The notes beneath the pieces were generated by a model. That model worked only from the letters and a program-made list of their open reading frames with translations. It was not told the origin of the DNA and did not search any database. From the NCBI GenBank assembly GCA_009780755.1, contig WQZL01000020.1:1-21554 (forward strand): 21,554 bases of DNA, written 5' to 3'. Within the stretch, counting starts at the first letter, position 1. Each line of letters begins with the position of its first letter. Positions 13,806 through 20,200 of the stretch are shown here, piece after piece. Made by a program: the position numbers and the translations under genes. This DNA comes from Promicromonosporaceae bacterium (lineage in GTDB: Bacteria > Actinomycetota > Actinomycetes > Actinomycetales > Cellulomonadaceae).

Positions 13806-15125
13806 GTGCTTACCGCATTCGCCCGGGCGTTCCGCACGCCTGACCTGCGGCGCAAGCTGCTGTTCACTATCGCAGTCATGGCGATCTTCCGTCTTGGCTC
13901 GTTCATTCCGGCGCCGGGCGTGGATTACACGAACGTGCGCGCCTGTGTGGCCGATGCCGACGGAGCCGGCCTGCTGGGACTGATTAACACCTTCAGCGGC
14001 GGCGCCTTGCTGCAACTGTCCGTGTTCGCGCTCGGCATCATGCCCTACATCACCGCGAGCATCATCATCCAGCTGCTCCGCGTGGTGATTCCGCGATTCG
14101 AGGTTCTGCACAAGGAGGGCCAGGCCGGTCAGGCCAAGATGACGCAGTACACGCGTTACCTGACCATCGCCCTGGCGATCCTGCAATCCACCACGGTGCT
14201 TACCACCGCGCGGGCGGGCGTGCTGTTCCCCGGCTGTATGCACAACGTATTGTCCGACACCTCCCTGGTGACGATGGTGCTGCTGGTCATCACCATGACC
14301 GCCGGTACCGGCCTCATCATGTGGCTGGGTGAGCTAATCACCGAGCGTGGCGTTGGCAACGGCATGTCGCTGCTGATCTTCACCTCCATCGTCGCTGGCT
14401 TCCCCGGCGGGCTGCTCTCCGTGGCCCGTGGCGACCACGGCGTGCGCAACATCATCGTGCTGGTGGCCGTGATCGTCCTCGTCGTTGGCCTGGTGGTCTA
14501 CGTGGAGCAGTCGCAGCGCCGCATTCCCGTGCAATATGCCAAGCGCATGGTGGGTCGCAAGATGTACGGCGGCACCTCCACCTACATTCCGATCAAGATC
14601 AACATGGCCGGTGTTATCCCGGTGATCTTCGCCTCCTCCATTTTGGCGGTACCCACGCTTGTCGCCCAGTTCGGCGACACCAGCCTGGACGAGAATTTCC
14701 AGCCGAACTCGCCGTGGGTTCACTGGGTCATGACCAACCTAGCCGCGCAGGACGCCCCGCTATACATCGCGACGTACTCGCTGCTGATCCTGTTCTTCTG
14801 CTTCTTCTACACCTCCATCTCGTTCAACCCGGATGAGGTTTCGGACAACATGAAGAAGTATGGCGGCTTCGTGCCCGGCATCCGCGCCGGTCGCCCGACC
14901 GCCCAGTACCTGCAATTCGTGAGTACCCGCATTACCACTGCGGGCGCCATCTACCTGGTGCTTATCGCCCTGATCCCGACCCTGATCGTCGTGTTCCTCG
15001 GTATGAGCGCCAACCTGCCGTTCGGTGGTACGTCCATCTTGATTATGGTGGGCGTTGGCCTCGAGACGGTCAAGCAGATCGACTCCCAACTCCAACAGCG
15101 TCATTACGAAGGATTCCTTAAGTGA
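13806..15125 (+). CDS. secY: Protein translocase channel subunit SecY
   Basis: SecY is the ten-helix pore of the SecYEG translocon in the cytoplasmic membrane and the partner of the SecA at the other end of the window. The 439-residue product has the expected helices. Landmarks are MAIFRLGSFIPAPGVDY (helix 1), FALGIMPYITASIIIQLL (helix 2), GTSTYIPIKINMAGVIPVIF (helix 7) and the cytosolic loop KKYGGFVPGIRAGRPTAQYL that docks SecA and ribosomes. The GTG start has GGAGG 7 nt upstream. The stop overlaps the adk start by four bases (GTGA). Confidence 0.98.
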   Translation: MLTAFARAFRTPDLRRKLLFTIAVMAIFRLGSFIPAPGVDYTNVRACVADADGAGLLGLINTFSGGALLQLSVFALGIMPYITASIIIQLLRVVIPRFEVLHKEGQAGQAKMTQYTRYLTIALAILQSTTVLTTARAGVLFPGCMHNVLSDTSLVTMVLLVITMTAGTGLIMWLGELITERGVGNGMSLLIFTSIVAGFPGGLLSVARGDHGVRNIIVLVAVIVLVVGLVVYVEQSQRRIPVQYAKRMVGRKMYGGTSTYIPIKINMAGVIPVIFASSILAVPTLVAQFGDTSLDENFQPNSPWVHWVMTNLAAQDAPLYIATYSLLILFFCFFYTSISFNPDEVSDNMKKYGGFVPGIRAGRPTAQYLQFVSTRITTAGAIYLVLIALIPTLIVVFLGMSANLPFGGTSILIMVGVGLETVKQIDSQLQQRHYEGFLK

Positions 15126-15808
15126 CCCAACCCGGTTCGTCCCTCTCGCAAGGAAACACCGGCGTTTCACGTCCCTCTACCACCACCATCCGACGGGGTC
15201 GCCCCGTCTCCCAATCAACGGCCCCCCGGCTGCTGATTATGGGTCCGCAAGGGTCCGGCAAGGGCACGCAGGCCGCGCGCCTGGCCGAACACCTGGGGAT
15301 GCCCGCGATTTCCACCGGCGATCTGTTCCGCGCGAACATCCTGCTGTTTACGGAGTTCGGTGTGCAGGCGCAGTCGTACATTAACCGTGGTGAGTTGGTG
15401 CCCGACTATGTCACCAACGCCATGCTGCGCGACCGGCTGCTCAAGGAAGACGTCAAGGGCGGGTTCGTACTCGATGGGTACCCGCGTACGGCCGGACAGG
15501 TCAGAGACCTCGACGACATGGTCGCCGAGTTCGGCTGGACCTTGAACGGCGTCATCTATCTGCGGGTGGATACCGAGGCGGTTACCGAGCGGATGGAGCA
15601 TCGTGCCATCGTGCAGGGCCGTTCCGACGACACCCCCGAGTTGATCGCCAAACGCTTGCGCATCTACGCCGAACAGACGGCGCCCCTCGTCGATGAATAC
15701 CGGGAGCGTGGGCTGCTGGTGGAAGTGGACGCGATGGGTGACGTGCCGGAGATCACCAACCGCGTCCTGGCCGGTATCGGCCTAAATTGGCTCGCCAACA
15801 CCGTCTGA
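15122..15808 (+). CDS. adk: Adenylate kinase, short (lid-less) type with N-terminal extension
   Basis: Adk interconverts ATP + AMP and 2 ADP. The P-loop GPQGSGKGTQAARLAE starts at residue 41, the AMP site at STGDLFRANI, then DGYPRTAGQ. HRAIVQGRSDDTPE shows the short form without the zinc-lid insert, usual in actinobacteria. The product is 228 residues because about 34 Ser/Thr/Arg-rich residues precede the normal start (RLLIMG). The extension is supported by the GTGA overlap with secY and by AAGGA about 8 nt upstream of GTG 15122; no better in-frame start lies near the P-loop. The usual next gene, map, is missing. Confidence 0.95.
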   Translation: MTQPGSSLSQGNTGVSRPSTTTIRRGRPVSQSTAPRLLIMGPQGSGKGTQAARLAEHLGMPAISTGDLFRANILLFTEFGVQAQSYINRGELVPDYVTNAMLRDRLLKEDVKGGFVLDGYPRTAGQVRDLDDMVAEFGWTLNGVIYLRVDTEAVTERMEHRAIVQGRSDDTPELIAKRLRIYAEQTAPLVDEYRERGLLVEVDAMGDVPEITNRVLAGIGLNWLANTV

Positions 15809-15906
15809 ATCTGTCTCCCGGGCGTCAACAGACCACGCCGGGGTTTCTGGCCGCAGCCATGCGGGAGCGTCATTTGGCGCAGCGCTTTCGATCACAATGA
15901 GACAGG

Positions 15907-15926
15907 TTTGGGGAGTTTTCCCCAAA
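15907..15926. promoter_or_regulatory. Perfect 8-bp inverted repeat upstream of the whiB2 promoter
   Basis: TTTGGGGA (15907-15914) and TCCCCAAA (15919-15926) form a perfect palindrome with a 4-nt spacer. It ends 14 bp upstream of the -35 box. No T-run follows, so it looks like a protein-binding operator rather than an adk terminator. The binding protein is unknown. Confidence 0.5.
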
Positions 15927-15940
15927 TACCACATCTCAGT

Positions 15941-15970
15941 TTGACTTAACCTAAAGGACACGCGTGTAAT
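15941..15970 (+). promoter_or_regulatory. whiB2 promoter with overlapping ACACGCGTGT palindrome
   Basis: TTGACT (15941-15946) and TGTAAT (15965-15970) are separated by 18 bp, the best sigma-70-type promoter in the window. The perfect palindrome ACACGCGTGT (15958-15967) covers the start of the -10 box. Within it, GACAC matches the short motif bound by WhiA in Streptomyces (knowledge of the family; binding here is inferred). Confidence 0.6.
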
Positions 15971-16012
15971 TCCATCCATGCAGTTTCTGAGAGCCTGGGA
16001 GGAGAGTTCGTC

Positions 16013-16354
16013 GTGTGGCATTTGCTAGACGGGGAAGAAGCCCCCGTTGAGATGCGTCGTTCGACCGAGCGTCTCGCCCCCGTGTTGCCCCTGTTTGACA
16101 CGCCGCTGGAAGAGGAGGCACTGCCGAGCTGGCAGGAACGCGCCCTGTGCGCGCAGACTGACCCCGAGGCGTTCTTCCCCGAGAAGGGCGGTTCTACCCG
16201 GGAGGCAAAAAAGGTCTGCGGCGGTTGCGAGGTGCGAGCCGAGTGCCTCGACTACGCGTTGGCCAACGATGAGCGCTTCGGCATCTGGGGTGGTCTCTCT
16301 GAACGCGAGCGTCGCAAGCTGAAGAAGGCAAATCTCGAACTGGCAGTCGGCTAG
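16013..16354 (+). CDS. whiB2: WhiB-family iron-sulfur regulator, WhiB2/WhmD type
   Basis: WhiB proteins hold a [4Fe-4S] cluster and control transcription by binding the principal sigma factor; the WhiB2/WhmD group is linked to septation and sporulation. The 113-residue product has the four cluster cysteines C46, C69, C72 and C78, the turn GIWGG (90-94) and a basic tail ERERRKLKKA. The surrounding sequence CAQTDPEAFFPEKGGSTREA is characteristic of WhiB2. GTG 16013 has GGAGGAG at good spacing; an ATG 39 nt downstream is an alternative without a clear ribosome site. The following glycosyltransferase and DUF5719 genes are its usual actinobacterial neighbours. Confidence 0.93.
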   Translation: MWHLLDGEEAPVEMRRSTERLAPVLPLFDTPLEEEALPSWQERALCAQTDPEAFFPEKGGSTREAKKVCGGCEVRAECLDYALANDERFGIWGGLSERERRKLKKANLELAVG

Positions 16355-16448
16355 CCACGGCGCCGCCATCCCGCGCGCACAGCACTCACCTTCATCAGCG
16401 GCCGATGAGTTCAACGAAACCGTCATCCAGCACGCGCACAACACCCAA

Positions 16449-16488
16449 CGTCATCCTGCGCGAGCGCAGCGAGTCGCAGGACCCAGAC
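16449..16488. repeat. Palindromic repeat (CCTGCGCGAGCG family) downstream of whiB2
   Basis: TCCTGCG (16454-16460) pairs with CGCAGGA (16475-16481) around a CGAGCGCAGCGAGT loop. It shares GTCATCCTGCGCGAGCG with 18558-18574 inside the next gene. A fragment, GCGCAGGATCTTCGA, follows at about 16500-16514. It may also act as a weak terminator for whiB2. The rest of the 220-bp gap shows nothing clear. Confidence 0.7.
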
Positions 16489-16574
16489 CAACGGCCCTCC
16501 GCGCAGGATCTTCGACCCGCCGAGGTTAGGAAATCCCCCGGAATGTGCCGAGTTCGGACGATGATTGACGGGCT

Positions 16575-19500
16575 ATGACTGTCGAGACGACCGGGGCTAT
16601 CCCGCCACAGATCGCGGTGACCGCAGTGGTGGTTACGGACGGAGACACCCCTTTTCTGCCCACCACCCTGGCGGCGGTGCGCGCCCAGGATCGCGCGCCG
16701 GACGAGGTTTTGGTGATCGATGTTTCCGCAAACGGAGCTTTGCAGAGGCCTGACGACCTGCCGGAGAGTGAATGTTGGCTCACCGCACCGAATGCGCGCA
16801 CCTTGGGGCAGGCGGTTAACCAGGCTCTTGCTCAGGGTCTTGGTTCCGCAGCGGAGTGGTTATGGCTGATCCACGACGATTCGGTGCCGGAGTACGACGC
16901 ATTGGCGACGCTGCTCCGTCACGTCGAAAACCATCCGGCCGTGGTGATTGCTGGCCCAAAGCAGCGACGCTGGGCCGTGATGGAAGATGGCACTCCCGCC
17001 TCCTTAAGCACCAGCAATCTGCTAATTGAGGTTGGGCACACCGTTTCGCCGCTGGGGCGTCGCATGACCAGCATCGACGATACTGAGATCGACCAGGGCC
17101 AACATGATTCGCGCGAGGATGTACTTGCCGTCGGGTTGGCTGGGGCTTTGGTACGCACCCAGGTGTGGCAGAGTCTGCGCGGCACCGACCCTGGGTATGG
17201 CGTCTTCGGCGACGGCCTTGACCTGTGCCGCCGCGCTCGCCGCGCCGGAGGCCGGGTGGTGGTGGTGCCCGCTGCCGTGGTCCACCATGCTCAAGCCTCC
17301 CTGCTTGGCCTGCGCGATTCCCAAGACCCATCGGAGGAGCAGGGTCGGCAGTTGCGGAGGCCACCAGCCGAAATCACGGAGTCCGCGTCCTTCGCGCAGC
17401 GCCGCCGCAGCCAGCTATATCACCGCTTGGTGCACGTTTCCGCCCCCCTGCTGCCTCTCGCCTGGCTGGGCATGTTGCTCTGGGCGCCCATCGCCGCCGC
17501 CTTCCGGCTGGCGCTCAAAGAGCCGCGACAAGCCCGGGCCGAAATTGGTGCCGCACTGTGGAATGCCATGCGCGTGGTGCCGTTGCTACATGCTCGGTGG
17601 AATGCCGCTCGCACCGCCACGGTGCCGCGTCGCGTGCTTAGACCCCTGCTGGCTTCATGGCGGCAGGTCTACGACGAATGGCGCGACATCCAGCTCGCCC
17701 GGGCCGAGGCCGCCCGTGCCAGGTGGCGACCGGGTGACTTAGAACGCGCCGAACTGCGTAGGCTTGCATCGCATCGCCGAACCGGGCTTGCCGTGGTGCT
17801 GGTCTTGGCCATCGGAGCGACGATGGTTGTGTTTGGCGCCTGGCTTGGCCCGCTGCTCGGTGGCGGACGGGTTGTCGGCGGCTCTTTGCTGTCGGCGCCG
17901 GGCACGCTCGGCGATGTTTGGACAGCCGCCACCTCCGGCTGGAACATGGAGGTGTTGGGCAGCGCCGCCCCCGGTGACCCGCTGCTGCTTGTATTGACGG
18001 TGGCGACGGCGTTGGCTGGCGGTTCCCTGCAACTGGCCGTGAACCTGATGGTGCTGACCGCGATCCCGCTAGCCACGCTGGCCGGATGGTTTGCCGCCGG
18101 GGCTTTCACCCGCGTGGTGTGGGCGCGAGGCGTGGCCGCCCTGGCCTGGGCGGCCACGCCAACATTTCTTTTTGCGCTCTCCACCGGCCGCCTCGGTGCC
18201 GTGATTACGCATGTGACGCTGCCGTGGGTGGCGCTCGCCCTGATTCGGACAATTGGCGCCCAAGCCCGCGATGACGTTTCCGAGCTGGCCCTCCCAGAAG
18301 AGAGCGGTTGGCTTGATTCGCCTTCCTCTCCTTCCCTGGTGGTTGAGTCTCCCCCGGTGGTTGAGCCTGCCGAAACCACCTCCACATCTCTAGGTTCTGC
18401 GACTCCGCTCGCTGGCGCTCCCTCCGCGCAGAATGACGTAGCGCCCGGCGACTCGTTTGGTTTGAACGCAGAGATCCCTGCTGCTGGGGTAGATCATGTC
18501 ATCCCTTGTGGTGGTTCATCTGACCTGGCGTCGGGGATTGTTGCTGGGGTGGATCATGTCATCCTGCGCGAGCGGAGCGAGTCGCCGGACCCAGGCCAGA
18601 GGGTCGCCCCCGCCTCACCCCGTCGCGGCTCTCTCGGCGCCGCTGGCGCCGCCGGGCTGCTGCTGGCCATCGCGGTGGCCGCCGCCCCGGCGCTGCTCCC
18701 AGTGGCAATCCTGACCGTGCTAGTCGCCGTCATCGCCGCTCCTCGCGCTCGACGCATCTTGCCCCTGACCCTGCTCCCCGCCCTCGTAGTCGGCGCCCCC
18801 TTCTGGTGGCGGGTGCTGCTAGACGTTGACCTCCGGCATCTGCTCGCCGACCCGCTCGGCGCCCCTGGTGCGGGTATTGGCACCGGCTGGCAGCCCCTGG
18901 TTGCGACCAACCGATCCACCGGCCCGGCCTTGCTGCTCGGCCAGCCCGCCCTGCCGGATGAGTGGGCCGGGTTTGCCCAGATTACTGGGGCGCAGGCCCG
19001 TGAACTGGCTCCGACCATTTTGCTTACGGTAGTAGTGCTCGGTTTCGCAGTTATGGCCCTGTTCCGCCGCCGAGCGGGCGCGGTTCGCCTGGCCTGGCTG
19101 CTTGCGGCGATTGGCCTGATGTTGGCTCTGGTGTCCGTCGCCGCTGGCTTTGCGCCGACGGCTGGCTTGTCCGTCTTGATGCTGGCCTGTGGTGCCGCGG
19201 CGCTCCTGGCGCTACCGGCTCCGAATAACGCCAACCTGCGCGAGCGGAGCGAGTCGCCGGAGCTAGCTGAGGGGGAACACACGCCGCGTCGGGCACGTCG
19301 CGCTCTTGGCCTGGTGGCCGTGGGCGCCTTTGCGTTGCTGCCCATCGCAGGTTTCACCGCTTGGGCGGTTACCGCCGCCAACGACGGAGCGGTGGGCGAT
19401 CTGCGGGCCTCTCGGGGAGGCGTCGTGCCCGCCATTGGTCGCCAGATGCAAGATGGCGCCCGCTCCGCTCGCGTGCTGCAATTGCAGCAATCCGAGGGTG

Positions 19501-20198
19501 TGGTGGAGTGGACACTACTGCGGGCCGATGGCACCTGGCTGATCGACGCCTCTGTTGCCGTTCCGGTAGTGACCGGTCCGCCGTCGGCCCCCGTACCCGC
19601 CGCCGGGCGTGGCCATATTGGGCAGCTCGCCGCCGAGGTTTCTGTCGGTGCCGACCCCAATCTGGCCGTAGCGTTGGCCGATCTGGGTATCGGCGCCGTC
19701 CAACTGCCGCCCGGCAATTACGGAGGTAGGACCGATCTCGCCGCCACCCTCGACATGGTGCCTGGCCTGATTCGCGTCACCGAGGGTGACGGGGTGTTGT
19801 TGTGGCGCGTTGCCGTCGATGACCGCCCAGAGCCGGGTTGGGCATGGCTCATCTACCCTGGGGAGCCATCTTCGGTTTTGCCCTCGCAGCGAGGTTCAAT
19901 CAGCGTGAGAACCCCCGTGGAGAAAGGGAGCGGTCCTACCCGGTTGATGCTGGCCGCCACCGCCAGCCCAAACTGGGTCGCTCGCCTAGCTGGGCACCAT
20001 GCGGTGGCCGAACATCAACTCGTCGCCGTAGAGGCCGATGGGCTGCAAGCTTTTGACGCGGGCATGGCTGAGATGGGTATGACCTTGACGGTTTCGTTCC
20101 AGCATCCACGGCATGGGCTTTGGTTGACCGGAATGGGACTGGTAATTGCGGTGTTCGCGTTGTTGGCGCTGCCGGTGGGCCGCCGGCGGGGGAGGTAG
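16575..20198 (+). CDS. Large polytopic membrane glycosyltransferase with N-terminal GT2 domain
   Basis: The 1207-residue protein begins with a GT-A/GT2 domain: VTAVVVTDGDTPFLPTTLAA (about 14-33), the nucleotide-sugar/metal site WLWLIHDDSVPEYDAL (about 94-109) and the acceptor-side motif GYGVFGDGLDLCRRARRAGG (about 207-226). A first membrane segment lies near 289-313; many hydrophobic segments follow from about 401 on, and a last one near 1187-1202 before RRRGR. It probably adds sugars to an envelope glycan; donor and acceptor are unknown. Residues about 575-685 are a hydrophilic insertion made largely of palindromic DNA repeats read in frame (VVEPAETT, LRERSESPDPGQ), and a second copy (LRERSESPEL) lies near 888. 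No strong ribosome site precedes ATG 16575. The stop is 2 nt before the DUF5719 gene. Confidence 0.85.
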   Translation: MTVETTGAIPPQIAVTAVVVTDGDTPFLPTTLAAVRAQDRAPDEVLVIDVSANGALQRPDDLPESECWLTAPNARTLGQAVNQALAQGLGSAAEWLWLIHDDSVPEYDALATLLRHVENHPAVVIAGPKQRRWAVMEDGTPASLSTSNLLIEVGHTVSPLGRRMTSIDDTEIDQGQHDSREDVLAVGLAGALVRTQVWQSLRGTDPGYGVFGDGLDLCRRARRAGGRVVVVPAAVVHHAQASLLGLRDSQDPSEEQGRQLRRPPAEITESASFAQRRRSQLYHRLVHVSAPLLPLAWLGMLLWAPIAAAFRLALKEPRQARAEIGAALWNAMRVVPLLHARWNAARTATVPRRVLRPLLASWRQVYDEWRDIQLARAEAARARWRPGDLERAELRRLASHRRTGLAVVLVLAIGATMVVFGAWLGPLLGGGRVVGGSLLSAPGTLGDVWTAATSGWNMEVLGSAAPGDPLLLVLTVATALAGGSLQLAVNLMVLTAIPLATLAGWFAAGAFTRVVWARGVAALAWAATPTFLFALSTGRLGAVITHVTLPWVALALIRTIGAQARDDVSELALPEESGWLDSPSSPSLVVESPPVVEPAETTSTSLGSATPLAGAPSAQNDVAPGDSFGLNAEIPAAGVDHVIPCGGSSDLASGIVAGVDHVILRERSESPDPGQRVAPASPRRGSLGAAGAAGLLLAIAVAAAPALLPVAILTVLVAVIAAPRARRILPLTLLPALVVGAPFWWRVLLDVDLRHLLADPLGAPGAGIGTGWQPLVATNRSTGPALLLGQPALPDEWAGFAQITGAQARELAPTILLTVVVLGFAVMALFRRRAGAVRLAWLLAAIGLMLALVSVAAGFAPTAGLSVLMLACGAAALLALPAPNNANLRERSESPELAEGEHTPRRARRALGLVAVGAFALLPIAGFTAWAVTAANDGAVGDLRASRGGVVPAIGRQMQDGARSARVLQLQQSEGVVEWTLLRADGTWLIDASVAVPVVTGPPSAPVPAAGRGHIGQLAAEVSVGADPNLAVALADLGIGAVQLPPGNYGGRTDLAATLDMVPGLIRVTEGDGVLLWRVAVDDRPEPGWAWLIYPGEPSSVLPSQRGSISVRTPVEKGSGPTRLMLAATASPNWVARLAGHHAVAEHQLVAVEADGLQAFDAGMAEMGMTLTVSFQHPRHGLWLTGMGLVIAVFALLALPVGRRRGR
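18338..18380. repeat. GGTGGTT...AACCACC palindromic repeat (partial plus full copy) inside the GT gene
   Basis: A partial copy GGTGGTTGAGTC (18338-18350 region) is followed by a full copy at 18356-18380, GGTGGTTGAG...CGAAACCACC, with a 7-bp stem. Both are read in frame, giving LVVES and PVVEPAETT. Confidence 0.75.
18395..18438. repeat. TTCTGCG...CGCAGAA palindromic repeat inside the GT gene
   Basis: TTCTGCG (18395-18401) pairs with CGCAGAA (18427-18433), enclosing ACTCCGCTCGCTGGCGCTCC-like sequence. The minus strand reads GTCATTCTGCGCGGAGGGAG, a relative of the GTCATCCTGCGCGAGCG repeat. It codes for SATPLAGAPSAQND in frame. Confidence 0.7.
18482..18595. repeat. Direct repeat pair plus CCTGCGCGAGCG palindrome inside the GT gene
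   Basis: A 23-bp direct repeat (18482-18504 and 18542-18564, one mismatch, GCTGGGGT-GATCATGTCAT) is spaced exactly 60 nt, giving AGVDHVI twice. The second copy runs into the palindrome TCCTGCG...CGCCGGA (18562-18589), which continues to about 18595. Confidence 0.8.
19235..19261. repeat. Third CCTGCGCGAGCG repeat copy, in frame in the GT gene
   Basis: CCTGCGCGAGCGGAGCGAGT then CGCCGGA is identical to 18563-18589 for all 27 bases. It is read in the same frame (LRERSESPE), between hydrophobic segments. Confidence 0.8.
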
Positions 20199-20200
20199 GC

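Noticed and set aside
18482..18595. CRISPR array
   Set aside because: Only two direct-repeat copies, inside a coding frame, with palindromes of a dispersed repeat family and no cas genes.
18554..19717. 387-codon minus-strand frame within the glycosyltransferase gene
   Set aside because: Low-complexity Ala/Arg/Ser/Pro composition typical of an antisense shadow; the plus-strand frame is continuous with membrane segments.
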